A stretch of DNA of 64,000 bases, taken from positions 4,836,001 through 4,900,000 of the forward strand of contig CP119313.1 of NCBI GenBank assembly GCA_029202485.1, given 5' to 3'. The notes under the pieces were generated by a model, which worked only from the letters and a program-made list of their open reading frames with translations, did no database searches and was not told where the DNA came from. The stretch is from Candidatus Pedobacter colombiensis. Lineage in GTDB: Bacteria > Bacteroidota > Bacteroidia > Sphingobacteriales > Sphingobacteriaceae. The translations under genes were made by a program, and so were the position numbers. Of this stretch, positions 10,601 to 18,708 are shown piece after piece. Positions within the stretch are counted from its first letter, which is position 1; every line of letters starts with the position of its first letter.

Positions 10601-11212
10601 GAGGTAATCAAAAATCAGTACATTCATATCGTACAACCACCTGTTGCAGCCTTCAATGTGAATCCTTCTACCCTGATCAGTATCCCTAATTATACCTTCA
10701 AATTTGAAGATGAAAGTACCAATAATCCTACAATGTGGGAATGGAATTTTGGTGATGGGATAACTTCCACTCTGAAAAGCCCTAACCATACTTATCTGGA
10801 TACAGGAACTTATAAAGTAACTTTAAAAGTGATAAACCAGAATGGCTGCTTTACAACTACATTTAAAAATGTAACCATTAAAGGCGTACCAGGCTATCTG
10901 TTTGTGCCGAATTCCTTCATACCAGGAAACACACTGCCTGAATTGCGCGAGTTCCGTGCCAAAGGATCAGGCATTGCATCATGGCGCTTCAGCGTATTCA
11001 ATAAATGGGGACAAATACTATGGGAAACCACTAAACTGGACGAAGGAAGACCTGCAGAAGCTTGGGATGGCACCTTTAAAGGGCAACCTATGCCACAAGG
11101 GGTTTATTACTGGAAAATCGATGTGCAGATGGTAAACGGAACAGAATGGAAGGGCATGACTTACGACAAATCTGCACCTAAACGTACAGGAGCAATACAT
11201 TTAATCAGATAA
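4658..11212 (+). CDS. Giant PKD-repeat protein with T9SS type B sorting domain
   Basis: A 2184-residue secreted or surface protein, most likely an adhesin-like fibre. An N-terminal signal peptide (residues 1-23, ending near VGFSQ) sends it through Sec. Residues 340-640 hold PKD-like folds with paired Cys. Residues 822-1197 contain two copies of a 190-residue unit, and a third half-copy (ADASDQTLC...) follows near 1295. Residues 1650-2075 hold five PKD domains, three with FGDG-type motifs and the others with variants of it (FGNG, YGDG). The last 105 residues (VPNSFIPG, FSVFNKWGQILW, AWDGTFKGQPMPQGVYYWKI) are a gliding-motility-associated type B C-terminal domain, the T9SS signal, although its opening lacks the usual NGDG. 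It precedes a PorP/SprF gene by two bases. Type B cargo such as SprB of Flavobacterium johnsoniae depends on a partner of that family. The ligand is unknown. Confidence 0.88.
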   Translation: MVKRLLLLTILLSFFQITVGFSQITIGTVDPGPYTPGSSIAVPINLGNTNCIRPNSKFELFLSNASGDFTNETKIGEANRFYTTFVNGIIPPGLAAGSGYKLRVKSTSPILISTETPAGTFAITTGGVVEAKISSFPVLQAPEVFGYCTGRDNVAFDLFNESTAGSTTTGTITNELTHIIAGNLTFPTQTETFTARLAHYTVIIKAKMPDGRAATKAYLLVNNPAKTSFNTPGDNIVCLPGGFLEYGVDLSATGMGNNYPGNIYKIVWGDQKEDTYTLCDLANIPIKHEYLTSSCGNPPYSTGGETKYNVFGINISILASFSNCSGTIGNALSTSVKVVTKPKNDFISPTTACTNTSVRFRNISTPGQDPDPNTPDCQDNTVMYNWFVDNTKIGPSLPKSTDFVYAFPVHGVHKIRLESVSSSLCAGAPIEYEICIQDPPRPAFDFNNQSQTGCAPFTIQAFDRSIIDDRCNTDNTYNWIVTGPPGVIFNPTDKDPIFKFTNPGTYSIILQIITASCGAVSTQIPQKIILADGAPTITMSPNVTLCALNTLDFNTQTGPTKTLFTGTQVDIADTYTWKVTALDGSALDPVNDYSFANSTNNNSREPSIQFKRFIPYKVSVIHKNTCTSVEAFQIITFASAPVPKIDLVPKICYDASANLVATVTGGTYTSSVWTTTGDGTFTSTNTLTTTYTPGPTDRSLLKARVTLTLNTGINGVCQFVPVSTDIDIHPNNIGTNTPQIICTGDAAKLILGSSVPGSTFTWTAANADGYATGFSLSGSGDINQAITNTNTTQNAVVVYTITPTANGCIGNTFTFTVTVTPKPNISTPALDKTICSNNSAGITARSNNIPTQFIWTSDAENGITGNTSSALSSSLASITINDELVNSTFEQKTVTYTIKSYSPGGCEGNTIKVTVTVDPAVTKAKAGSDASICATGTSNTYMLKGNKPDVGTGEWKLISTQIPAPSIIDRHNHETEVKGLVVGEPYVFEWAISGEGACAGTSDQVKITVTPIPIISTTTPNKSICQGNPVAITVTSDIPTKFIWTSDRSSTAITGNTNSTGSALSKTITIPDVLLNSGINQETVTYTIKSLSETGCEGNTITIVVKVDPAVTTATAGADASICNTTTYDLEGSEPHVGTGKWELVSASIGTPTITTPTNFKTKVTDLVAGGVYTFKWTITGTGECQKSEAQVTITVNMPTIPGTTATLQPLVCQNNNTGIITLSGNTGSVLRWQRLPDGQTIWEDVPGTNADLTYTFDKLTMTTQYRAVVQNAGCTIGYSTPTTITVAPATTIADASDQTLCAETSVLLKGNLIASGEAGIWTMVTGDANAAITTPTNHETTVTNLLPDKTYVFRWTITGNSPCGPTFKDVTIRNNAPIDLNSITTNAVVCNGQQIVITGSDPRGGEEGIYNYTWESQLNGGTWTVVAGETGKNLTITLTTTGTVSVRRIVNSGTCTSTSNPFPITVQPPIGNNRISADQTICSGLTPDLINGVLPTGGDGQFLYQWQSSLDGTTWANITGAVGQNYQPPILTATTYYRRIVSTIECSGNLQSISTAVKKTITPNAKAEFTWGPTDRGCVPYTLPVQVVTYADRNAIYTWYADNVVLATGSTFPGYTIQNSGQSVTIKLVVTSSLACSTDEFSHTFSTNQAVPASFDLSDTEGCGPLSVNFTNTSLLTAGATFEWNFGNGRSSTATNPPTIIFDQDPTGKDTTYIVTLKSITACGSNSVSKNVFVKAKPIAIFTPEKVQGCAPFKAVFTNTSPGGTNTYYYDYGDGSAIDIKTNKSPVDHIYNVTVTTDFTVKMIAENSCGRDEKQWTIRVFPQNITPALGIKLEEIEGCAPHSVNFENNTIGASRFTYDFGDGSPILPALNTNTVQHIYKTAGTFTVTMTAYNSCSEIPITKSVTVLPQPIADFEADQILGCPGLEVKFKNKTQDGFSYVWDFGDGSPKSNEFEPSHVYMGNQEYYTVTLTATNILNCSMEVIKNQYIHIVQPPVAAFNVNPSTLISIPNYTFKFEDESTNNPTMWEWNFGDGITSTLKSPNHTYLDTGTYKVTLKVINQNGCFTTTFKNVTIKGVPGYLFVPNSFIPGNTLPELREFRAKGSGIASWRFSVFNKWGQILWETTKLDEGRPAEAWDGTFKGQPMPQGVYYWKIDVQMVNGTEWKGMTYDKSAPKRTGAIHLIR
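7121..8248 (+). repeat. Two-copy 190-residue tandem unit inside the PKD-repeat protein
   Basis: Residues 822-1011 and 1012-1197 align end to end. Each copy runs from an ISTxxxxKxIC opening through FIWTSD, ITGNT, TVTYTIKS, GCEGNTI, VDPAVT and DASIC to GTGxW and a closing VTITV-like strand. Copies are 570 and 558 bases long. This is an internal domain duplication, not a separate element. Confidence 0.75.
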
Positions 11213-11214
11213 GG

Positions 11215-12243
11215 ATGAGCGGGAGATTAAGATATACACTAGCATTAGTAATGATTATGGTTAACCTGTCTTCTATGGCACAGGACCATATATATTCTCA
11301 ATTTTTTAATGCCCCTATTTATCTCAACCCATCATTGACCGGGCAGTTTGAGGGCGACTTCAGGACGAACCTGATTTACCGAAACCAATGGTCGGGACTT
11401 AGTGGCGACCTATCCTATATCACAGCTTCTGCGGACCTCAACATCTCCAAATTTTCCGGTGGAGTTGGTTTGATATTTAACCGCAGCAGCGAAGGAACAG
11501 CTTATCTGGTTAAAAACAATGCTGCAGCAACCTATTCTTATAGTGTTGGCGGGGACGACTTTATAGCCTCTTTTGGTATACAGGCAGGTTTTACCAACCG
11601 ACAAATAGATTGGAGTAAACTGGTTTTTTCTGATCAGATAGACATGCGCCTTGGTTACATTCCCGGCAGTGTATCTTCAGCTCAGCCGCCTGACATGTCT
11701 AACAAGTTTTATTTTGACGGAGCCGCAGGTACAAACATCGTATTTCAGAATCTAATGGCAGGTGTTGCAGTTCACCACATCAACCAGCCTGACGAATCCT
11801 TCAGCGGAACTGTTGCCAAACTTCCTATGCGCATAACAGCAAATGCCAGCTACAGAATCCCCTTAAGTCCGGGTATGTATTACAACCAGGATGACGGTTC
11901 TTACCTGATCCCTTCAATAATTTATTATAAGCAAGCCAGCTCAACCTCTGTGAGTGCCGGAGCGCAATTTAAATTTAAAGGATTAAACGCCGGATTATGG
12001 TACCGGACCGGCGGAGAAGGTGGCCCTGATGCAATTGTGGTTTCCTTAATATTCGACCTGTTTAAAGGAAACAGGAATGGCGAAAAACTAAGATTAGGTT
12101 TGAGTCATGATGCCACGACCTCAAAAATTAACTATACCAATACCAGTGGTACAACGGAAGCCAGCGTTGGTTACCAGATGTATTTTCCTAACGGCTCCGG
12201 TTACAATAAATTTAACGGACTAAGATGTTACGATTTCTACTAA
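11215..12243 (+). CDS. PorP/SprF family T9SS-associated outer-membrane protein (first copy)
   Basis: A 342-residue protein with a signal peptide (cut near SMAQD) and the PorP/SprF opening DHIYSQFFNAPIYLNPSLTGQ, followed by LIYRNQW and alternating amphipathic strands of an outer-membrane beta barrel. It begins two bases after the stop of the giant PKD-repeat gene, so the two are surely co-transcribed. Members of this family are needed for export or surface attachment of particular type B cargo proteins, so this one probably serves its upstream neighbour. It differs in length and detail from the second copy at 40699. Confidence 0.9.
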   Translation: MSGRLRYTLALVMIMVNLSSMAQDHIYSQFFNAPIYLNPSLTGQFEGDFRTNLIYRNQWSGLSGDLSYITASADLNISKFSGGVGLIFNRSSEGTAYLVKNNAAATYSYSVGGDDFIASFGIQAGFTNRQIDWSKLVFSDQIDMRLGYIPGSVSSAQPPDMSNKFYFDGAAGTNIVFQNLMAGVAVHHINQPDESFSGTVAKLPMRITANASYRIPLSPGMYYNQDDGSYLIPSIIYYKQASSTSVSAGAQFKFKGLNAGLWYRTGGEGGPDAIVVSLIFDLFKGNRNGEKLRLGLSHDATTSKINYTNTSGTTEASVGYQMYFPNGSGYNKFNGLRCYDFY

Positions 12244-12296
12244 AATCGAATCACAATCACACAAAAACTTTGGTATATTAGGTCATTTAAACCGCC

Positions 12297-12953
12297 ATGC
12301 AGAATATTCTTGAGAACAATCATTTTCTTACCCAAACGGAGGTAAACAAGTTTTTAATGGCGACTTTGCTTTGTGGCCTTATTGGTGCCGAAAGAGAATT
12401 TAGAAGCAAACAAGCTGGTCTAAAAACCATGATTATGATTGGACTGGGCTCTACCCTATTTACCATTCTTTCCGTCAAGATCGGCTTAAGCAGTCACGAT
12501 CGTATTGCATCCAACATTGTTACCGGGATTGGTTTCCTCGGTGCCGGAGTTATTTTTAAGGAAGATAACCAGGTAAAAGGGCTTACCACTGCATGTGTGA
12601 TCTGGATTGTTGCTGCCATAGGTATGGCCATTGGCTCCGGCTACATCGAACAAGCCATCGGAGTAACCGTAGTGGTGCTATTGGCTCTATTCACCTTCCC
12701 CTTTTTGGAAGAGGTGGCCGAACGTCGCTTTACCAGAAGAATATATCGGATTGTAAAACGATATGAGGGCGAAAGTCTTGAAAAATACGAGCAGGACATC
12801 AAAACCTCTAAGCTAAAACTTACCCGCGGTAAGCAGGAACTTGCCAACGGCATCATTAGCGGAACATGGATTGCAATTGGCAGTCCGGAGAACCATAAAA
12901 CATTCGTGGACCGGATGCTGCAAGACAAAAACATCATTGCATTCGATTTTTAG
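12297..12953 (+). CDS. MgtC/SapB family membrane protein
   Basis: A 218-residue inner-membrane protein. The first 140 residues hold four to five hydrophobic helices with the family motifs LLCGLIGAEREFRSKQAGLKT and GIGFLGAGVIFKE. The last 70 residues form a soluble, charged tail. MgtC-like proteins are linked to magnesium limitation and to control of membrane ATPase activity in other bacteria; the role here is not shown by context. It lies 53 bases after the porP-like gene and 57 before the serine dehydratase gene. Confidence 0.88.
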   Translation: MQNILENNHFLTQTEVNKFLMATLLCGLIGAEREFRSKQAGLKTMIMIGLGSTLFTILSVKIGLSSHDRIASNIVTGIGFLGAGVIFKEDNQVKGLTTACVIWIVAAIGMAIGSGYIEQAIGVTVVVLLALFTFPFLEEVAERRFTRRIYRIVKRYEGESLEKYEQDIKTSKLKLTRGKQELANGIISGTWIAIGSPENHKTFVDRMLQDKNIIAFDF

Positions 12954-12998
12954 GCCGTATCATTCTTGTAATGTACAAATAATCTCAACAAACTATAG

Positions 12999-13006
12999 TA
13001 GCTTTG
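12999..13006 (+). promoter_or_regulatory. Probable -7 box for the L-serine dehydratase gene
   Basis: TAGCTTTG fits the Bacteroidota -7 consensus TAnnTTTG exactly and ends four bases before the ATG at 13011. Transcripts would have almost no leader. No upstream TTTG box was found at the usual distance. Confidence 0.35.
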
Positions 13007-13010
13007 CATT

Positions 13011-14438
13011 ATGCAAAGGGAACAGATCTCGGTATTCGACATTTTTAAGATAGGTATTGGCCCATCAAGCTCACACACTTTAGGTCCATGGAGAGCAGCG
13101 CAGCAATTTACAGCTTCGCTAAAAGAGAAAGGATTATTGGCACAAGTGGAGCAGGTAAAGATCCTGCTATATGGTTCTTTGGCCAAAACGGGCAAAGGAC
13201 ACGGAACAGATGTAGCCATATTACTAGGTCTTACAGGTGCCGATCCGGTTACTTTTGATGTAAATGCCATCGACAGTACCATTGCAACAATTAAAGGCGA
13301 TCAATTGCTGTCTCTCGGAAATGAGCAACTGATCACATTCAATTACAATGATGATATGGTTTTCCTGTTTTTCGAAAGCCTGCCATTTCATCCTAATGCA
13401 GTTACTTTCCAGGCTTTCTTAAATACGGGGAAGGCATTTTCCGAAACTTATTATTCTATAGGTGGCGGTTTTGTGGTAAAAGAAGGCGAAAACGGAAATG
13501 AGAAAGAGCAGGTCGACTTGCCTTTCCCTGTCGAAAAAGCCAGTGAACTATTACATTGGTGCTTATCTACCGGCCTTAAAGTATCAGAAATCGTGATGGA
13601 GAACGAGTTGTCCTGGCGTACAGAAGCTGAAACAAGAAAAGGCATTATGCAGCATTTCAATGTCATGAAAGACTGCACCTACCGTGGATGTCACACCTCA
13701 GGATTTTTACCGGGAGGACTAAATGTTGGCAGAAGAGCTGCAGCCTTAAATAAAAGATTAATCGGTAGCAGCGTTTATAACGATTATACCAGCTGGATAA
13801 TGGCCATCAGAAATGGTGGAAACAGCTTTAACTATATTCTGGACTGGGTAAGCTGCTTTGCCCTGGCTGTAAATGAGGAGAACGCCTCTTTTGGCCGGGT
13901 AGTTACAGCACCTACCAACGGTGCAGCTGGAGTTATCCCTGCAGTATTACAGTATTATATCGCCTTCTGCGATGGATACACAGATGAAAAGATTACCCAG
14001 TTCATTGCCTGTGCATCAGAAATAGGTAGCATCTTTAAAAAAGGGGCAACGATATCGGCCGCAATGGGTGGCTGTCAGGCCGAGATCGGTGTATCATCAG
14101 CAATGGCGGCTGCAGCTTTAACAGAGTGTTTAGGCGGCTCACAGCGTCAAGTACTCATGGCAGCAGAGATAGCCATGGAACATCATTTGGGTTTAACCTG
14201 CGACCCTATAGGTGGCTTGGTTCAAATACCGTGCATTGAAAGGAATACCATGGGTGCGATAAAAGCCATAACTGCGAGTCAGCTTGCCTTACAAAGCAAC
14301 CCTGATAAAGCAAAAGTTAGTCTGGATGCAGTGGTAAACACCATGTGGGAAACTGCATTAGATATGAATTCAAAATACAAGGAAACATCTGACGGAGGTT
14401 TGGCAACAAACATCCCGATCAGTTTACCGGAATGCTAA
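13011..14438 (+). CDS. sdaA: L-serine ammonia-lyase (iron-sulfur serine dehydratase)
   Basis: A 475-residue single-chain enzyme that deaminates L-serine to pyruvate and ammonia in the cytosol. The N-terminal domain begins SVFDIFKIGIGPSSSHTLGP, the hallmark of the beta part, and the C-terminal part carries APTNGAAGVIPAVL, GGCQAEIGVSSAMAAAAL and EHHLGLTCDPIGGLVQIPCIERN. The conserved Cys residues in these segments bind the 4Fe-4S cluster. Length agrees with the fused (type 1) form. It is monocistronic by position, facing the DUF58 operon tail to tail. Confidence 0.95.
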   Translation: MQREQISVFDIFKIGIGPSSSHTLGPWRAAQQFTASLKEKGLLAQVEQVKILLYGSLAKTGKGHGTDVAILLGLTGADPVTFDVNAIDSTIATIKGDQLLSLGNEQLITFNYNDDMVFLFFESLPFHPNAVTFQAFLNTGKAFSETYYSIGGGFVVKEGENGNEKEQVDLPFPVEKASELLHWCLSTGLKVSEIVMENELSWRTEAETRKGIMQHFNVMKDCTYRGCHTSGFLPGGLNVGRRAAALNKRLIGSSVYNDYTSWIMAIRNGGNSFNYILDWVSCFALAVNEENASFGRVVTAPTNGAAGVIPAVLQYYIAFCDGYTDEKITQFIACASEIGSIFKKGATISAAMGGCQAEIGVSSAMAAAALTECLGGSQRQVLMAAEIAMEHHLGLTCDPIGGLVQIPCIERNTMGAIKAITASQLALQSNPDKAKVSLDAVVNTMWETALDMNSKYKETSDGGLATNIPISLPEC

Positions 14439-14443
14439 AATAC

Positions 14444-14479
14444 GCGCAGCAAGCATATCACTTAGATTTTTTGCTGCGC
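14444..14479. terminator. Hairpin between convergent sdaA and DUF58 genes
   Basis: A perfect 9-bp inverted repeat, GCGCAGCAA (14444-14452) and TTGCTGCGC (14471-14479), with an 18-nt loop that contains the DUF58 stop codon. The 3' arm encodes the last residues of the DUF58 protein. It could stop sdaA transcripts, but no clean T run follows. Confidence 0.35.
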
Positions 14480-15808
14480 CTTAATGGCCAGATACCTATT
14501 CACCACATTTACAGTTAATTTCTCTGGTGGTGTAAGGATGCTCAGGATACCATGTTTGGCCAGTTCCTTTACCATTAACTTTTTCTCGTAAGCAAACTTA
14601 GTGGCGATGGTCTGTATATAAATGCCTTCTACATCGTTCGCCGGCTTTTCGGTAATCATTTTAAGCTCCGTATTCTCAAAAAATACAACCAGCAGCAAAT
14701 GGTATTTGGCTATACGCTTTAAATAAGGCAACTGCCTGTTTAAGGCAGACATGCTTTCAAAATTTGTAAAAAATACAATCAGACTTCGTTGCCTTAAGGT
14801 ACTGCGGATACTGGTATATAAAGCCTCCATGTTCAGCTCCAGGTAGCGACTCTTTTCCTTATACAAGACCTCCATTATTTTACCTAGCTGCGCAGGTCTG
14901 CGATCTGCAGGCACCACACTTCCGGTTTTATCTGCTATCGTGATTAATCCCGCCTTATCCTGTTTTAACAAGGCTACATTTGAAAGCACCAAACTGGCAT
15001 TAATTGCATAATCCAATAAGCTTAGCCCCTCGAAAGGCATTTTCATTGCTCTCGATTTATCAATAATGCAATATAAATGCTGAGCTTTTTCATCCGTATA
15101 GGAGTTTACCATTAACTCCCCCTTCCGGGCAGTGGCTTTCCAGTTTACGGAGCGATAGTCATCGCCCTGCACATAATTCTTTACCTGGTCAAACTCCATG
15201 CTATGCCCAACCCGTCTGATCTTCTTAATCCCAAATTCGCTTAGCCTGTTTGATATGGCCATCAGTTCATATTTGCGCAATTGCAGAAAAGAAGGGTAAA
15301 CAGGAACGGTTACTTCTTCACCAAAATTAAACCTCCGTGTGACTAGTCTTAATGGCGATTGCACATATAACCGCAGCTGTCCGAAAATATACTCTCCTCT
15401 TTTAGTTGGCCTTAACAAATAGGCAATCGTTTTCCGTTCACCCGATTTCAGGTGACTTTTAAACCAGAGGTCTCTTTTTTGAAACTGAAAAGGGATTTCA
15501 TCAATAATACCGATATGAATACCAAAGGAATAAAAATTCTCTACATAGATCTGAAGTTCATTGTCATCCCCATTACTTAACCGCTCTGGTACATCCCTGC
15601 GCAAAAAGACATCGCGTTTTGCAAGGTACAACAGCACCAGATCAATCAACACCAACAAGGCCAACACCCCTACAAAGATGTAAGGCAAATCTCCAAGCCA
15701 GGGAAGGAAGAAGGAAAAAAGAAATAAACTTACGCATAGCCCTATCCCGACAAAAAATCTTTTGCCCAGAAAAAGGTCGCTGTAATATTTTCTAAAAAAG
15801 TGTTTCAA
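14462..15808 (-). CDS. DUF58 domain-containing protein
   Basis: A 448-residue protein with two N-terminal membrane helices (about residues 17-60), a beta-rich middle and the DUF58 signature near residue 205 (MEFDQVKNYVQGDDYRSV then NWKATAR). The region after it has the fold pattern of a von Willebrand A domain (IIDKSRAM). DUF58 proteins are regularly encoded next to MoxR ATPases and are thought to be their partners at the membrane. It is last in a six-gene operon, 13 bases after the MoxR gene. The biochemical activity is not established. Confidence 0.9.
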   Translation of the reverse strand: MKHFFRKYYSDLFLGKRFFVGIGLCVSLFLFSFFLPWLGDLPYIFVGVLALLVLIDLVLLYLAKRDVFLRRDVPERLSNGDDNELQIYVENFYSFGIHIGIIDEIPFQFQKRDLWFKSHLKSGERKTIAYLLRPTKRGEYIFGQLRLYVQSPLRLVTRRFNFGEEVTVPVYPSFLQLRKYELMAISNRLSEFGIKKIRRVGHSMEFDQVKNYVQGDDYRSVNWKATARKGELMVNSYTDEKAQHLYCIIDKSRAMKMPFEGLSLLDYAINASLVLSNVALLKQDKAGLITIADKTGSVVPADRRPAQLGKIMEVLYKEKSRYLELNMEALYTSIRSTLRQRSLIVFFTNFESMSALNRQLPYLKRIAKYHLLLVVFFENTELKMITEKPANDVEGIYIQTIATKFAYEKKLMVKELAKHGILSILTPPEKLTVNVVNRYLAIKAQQKI

Positions 15809-15821
15809 TATCCCTGGGTTT

Positions 15822-16799
15822 TTATCTAGGTACTTCTATTTTTTGAAGAATCTGAGCTACAATATCATTCGGTGTCAGACCTTCCATTTCCTTATCAGGG
15901 CTAAGCATAATTCTATGCGATAATACCGGCGGTGCCACTTTTATGATGTCTTCCGGCGTTACAAAATCACGGCCCTGCATAGCAGCAAATGCCTTGGCCC
16001 CATTGATCATCGCTAATGAAGCACGTGGCGAAGCACCCAAATAAAGCGATTTATTAGTCCTCGTTTCATACGTAACCTTTGCCACATACTCGATTAACTT
16101 AGGCTCTACATGTAGCCCCCTGATGATGGTCCGACAGGCTTTGATCTGCTCGATACTTAAAATCGCTTTAACGGCTTTCAGTTCATCATCCAGCTTATGC
16201 TGATGTTGGTTTAACAAAATGGCTGTTTCCTCTTCCAGTGTTGGATATTTCACCTCAACCTTAAATAAAAAACGATCTAACTGCGCTTCAGGTAACCTGT
16301 ATGTACCTTCCTGCTCAATCGGATTTTGGGTAGCCAGTACCATAAAAGGCTCATCCATTAAATATGTATGTCCATCCACAGTGATTTGCCGTTCCTCCAT
16401 CACCTCAAATAAAGCGGATTGTGTTTTTGCCGGGGCACGGTTAATTTCATCCACCAGCACAATGTGTCCGAATATTGGACCTTTACGGTATTCAAAAGAA
16501 GCCGATCTGGGATCAAAAACAGAGGTTCCGATTACATCAGATGGCATCAGATCCGGAGTAAACTGAATACGGGCAAAAGAAGCATCAATGCTTTTGGCAA
16601 TCAACTTTGCACTTAAAGTTTTAGCTACACCAGGTACACCTTCCAAAAGTATATGTCCATCGGCAAGTAATCCGGCAATAAGAAAATCAATGGTATCTTT
16701 CTGGCCAACAATAATACTTCCCAGCGTTTGCCTGATCTGCTCTACGGCAGTATTTAGCTGTGTAAGATCGGTTCTTTGGGTAAACATTTCCACTTCCAT
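15822..16799 (-). CDS. MoxR family AAA+ ATPase
   Basis: A 325-residue AAA+ ATPase. Visible motifs are Walker A GVPGVAKT (residues 55-62), Walker B VLVDEINRAPAKTQ (near 115), sensor 1 ATQNPIEQEGTYRLPEAQLDRF, and a C-terminal lid with YLGASPRASLAM. MoxR proteins act as chaperone-like ATPases that mature or activate enzyme complexes, often with vWA-domain partners such as the DUF58 product downstream. The ATG at 16799 gives the standard length. It lies three bases after the DUF4350 gene. Confidence 0.95.
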   Translation of the reverse strand: MEVEMFTQRTDLTQLNTAVEQIRQTLGSIIVGQKDTIDFLIAGLLADGHILLEGVPGVAKTLSAKLIAKSIDASFARIQFTPDLMPSDVIGTSVFDPRSASFEYRKGPIFGHIVLVDEINRAPAKTQSALFEVMEERQITVDGHTYLMDEPFMVLATQNPIEQEGTYRLPEAQLDRFLFKVEVKYPTLEEETAILLNQHQHKLDDELKAVKAILSIEQIKACRTIIRGLHVEPKLIEYVAKVTYETRTNKSLYLGASPRASLAMINGAKAFAAMQGRDFVTPEDIIKVAPPVLSHRIMLSPDKEMEGLTPNDIVAQILQKIEVPR

Positions 16800-16802
16800 A
16801 AT

Positions 16803-17984
16803 TTATTGGGCTTGTTTATAAAATTTTTCTATTAATTTATTCAGGTCGATAAGTTGATTATCGTTAATCATAACGGCGTTATTCACCTTGTTTATCATGT
16901 CAATCAATTGCTCTACGACAGTTTCGTTTACGCCCGATTTAAGTACAAGATCGGCCATAAATTCCTTATCCAGCTTTGAGGTTTTCAAACGGTAGCTGGT
17001 TCGCACATACTCTAAAAAGTAGCTGATCTTCTTCTGTACAATATCACGATTATCGCGCTGCTGATAATAAACCTTGCCCACAACCTTCACAAAATCTACA
17101 GATGTGTTCTTTAAAGGCTCAATTACTGGAATGATCCGCTGCCTGCGTTTCATTTCAAAAAGGATAAATATCAACAATCCGGTCAAGGCCAGGTAATAAG
17201 CCCAGCGCAGCTGCTCATGTTTAAACAACACCCGCAGCACAGAATCTTCATTTACATTCCCCTTTGTATTATTTTCGTCCCAGATTACCCTTTCGGCAGT
17301 AGGCAGATGAGAAAGTACTTTAGCAATATAAGTAGCACCGGCAGGATTTAGCAAATTGTAATTACTTAGCAATTGCGGACTTGGCAGCATATACAGCGCT
17401 CCTTTACCAAAATTATATTTCACAAAATTGACCTCACCGGCATCATTTCGTCCTAATGCAGCGGCCCGGAGGGTGTCTACCCGGCTAAAGTACTGATCGC
17501 CCAGGCCCTTATTAAAAATATAATAGTGCTTTTCCTTTAAAACCGGGCTTACAAAGTTAATCGGGGTCCCCTTTATGTCACCATAATTAGGTACGGAGTT
17601 CATTCTCAGGTTAAGGGTATCACTTAAAAGATCGCTTAATTTATAAGCCGCAATAAATACATGATTACCCTTTTCCATGAATTTAACCAATTCCGCATAA
17701 TCATATTCATCCATTTTTACCTCACCTGCAATCATAAGGTAATTGGTATGCTCAAAATTCTTATCCTTTAAGGTGTTGTAAACAGGCAAATTTGATGAGC
17801 TGATTAAGGCTTTCGGGAATAGACTTTCCAACTCATGATACAAGATGTAGGTGCCGAAAGGGATTTTATCTTCCTTTAAGTAGGTTGGTCTCCAATCGGT
17901 AGGCTTTGGCTTGTAATATTGTGCGATTAAATACAGCAGCATGACCACTGCACTCCCAACTAAATATAGTTTCAGTCCCTTCAT
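16803..17984 (-). CDS. DUF4350 domain-containing membrane protein
   Basis: A 393-residue protein with an N-terminal membrane helix (residues 5-22), a large extracytoplasmic DUF4350 domain containing KEDKIPFGTYILYHELESLFP, a second helix near 265-285, and a charged cytoplasmic tail rich in Lys. It overlaps the DUF4129 gene by four bases, so translation is probably coupled. Proteins of this type are found only in MoxR/DUF58 gene clusters as far as I know, and the role is unknown. Confidence 0.85.
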   Translation of the reverse strand: MKGLKLYLVGSAVVMLLYLIAQYYKPKPTDWRPTYLKEDKIPFGTYILYHELESLFPKALISSSNLPVYNTLKDKNFEHTNYLMIAGEVKMDEYDYAELVKFMEKGNHVFIAAYKLSDLLSDTLNLRMNSVPNYGDIKGTPINFVSPVLKEKHYYIFNKGLGDQYFSRVDTLRAAALGRNDAGEVNFVKYNFGKGALYMLPSPQLLSNYNLLNPAGATYIAKVLSHLPTAERVIWDENNTKGNVNEDSVLRVLFKHEQLRWAYYLALTGLLIFILFEMKRRQRIIPVIEPLKNTSVDFVKVVGKVYYQQRDNRDIVQKKISYFLEYVRTSYRLKTSKLDKEFMADLVLKSGVNETVVEQLIDMINKVNNAVMINDNQLIDLNKLIEKFYKQAQ

Positions 17985-18706
17985 AGCGCCTTCACATTAA
18001 ATCGTTCAAAACTACCCTTAACAGCCTTAAAGCCTTCCTGATCGATAAAAAACTCTCCATACCAGATGTATTCAAACTGTCGGGTTAACATAGCAAATTG
18101 CTGCTTCCTATCCGGATCAATAATTTCATTGATATAAGTCTGATTTGTTTTTTCCGGCTGCCAGTCGATCAATTCTTTATCGTTCAACAACTTTAACGAG
18201 CGTAGGTAAAACAAGCGCACTGCCAGTCGGTAATTGCCATTTGCGACTGCCTTTTCTATCTCCTCGTTAAAATCTATCTCATGAATATTCTCCATTGATT
18301 CATTATATGGGACATCAACAGATTTCGATTTTCCGGCAAAGATTTTCAAATCGAGTCCGATCAGTTTAATGACAACAAAAATCACCAGAGCTGCTATGGC
18401 AAAAATGATCACATACTTTAAAAAGCCGCCCGAATATTTGTTTTTTAAAATTCCGTTCATCAAATCCCAAAACCATGTCCAGAAGCGATCCCACCAACTG
18501 GTGTTTATCGGAGTAGCCTCATCATACCTGAAATCTTTTTGAGTGCTGTACTCCTTAATTTTTTCAAGGTCAAAACTCCTGACCGAAATGGCCGTTGTAT
18601 CATCTTTTAAGGGAATATTCTTTACAGGCTTAGGCCCCGGTATTGTTGCCGAAAAGCCACTAGCAGTGATAAAAAACAATAAAAATACAATAAGAGCCTT
18701 GTGCAT
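17981..18706 (-). CDS. DUF4129 domain-containing protein
   Basis: A 241-residue protein with a signal peptide (residues 1-20), a short periplasmic part, a membrane helix at about 95-117 and a cytoplasmic DUF4129 domain with the signature AVRLFYLRSLKLLNDKELIDW. DUF4129 is a recurring member of MoxR clusters. It overlaps the next gene by four bases and begins two bases after the upstream membrane protein gene. Confidence 0.85.
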   Translation of the reverse strand: MHKALIVFLLFFITASGFSATIPGPKPVKNIPLKDDTTAISVRSFDLEKIKEYSTQKDFRYDEATPINTSWWDRFWTWFWDLMNGILKNKYSGGFLKYVIIFAIAALVIFVVIKLIGLDLKIFAGKSKSVDVPYNESMENIHEIDFNEEIEKAVANGNYRLAVRLFYLRSLKLLNDKELIDWQPEKTNQTYINEIIDPDRKQQFAMLTRQFEYIWYGEFFIDQEGFKAVKGSFERFNVKAL

Positions 18707-18708
18707 GT

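Noticed and set aside
10902..11135. A 77-codon plus-strand frame inside the end of the PKD-repeat gene
   Set aside because: It overlaps the well-supported sorting domain in another frame and shows no family features.
16219..16566. A 115-codon frame opposite the MoxR gene
   Set aside because: MoxR is certain from its Walker and sensor motifs on the minus strand, so the opposite frame is a shadow.
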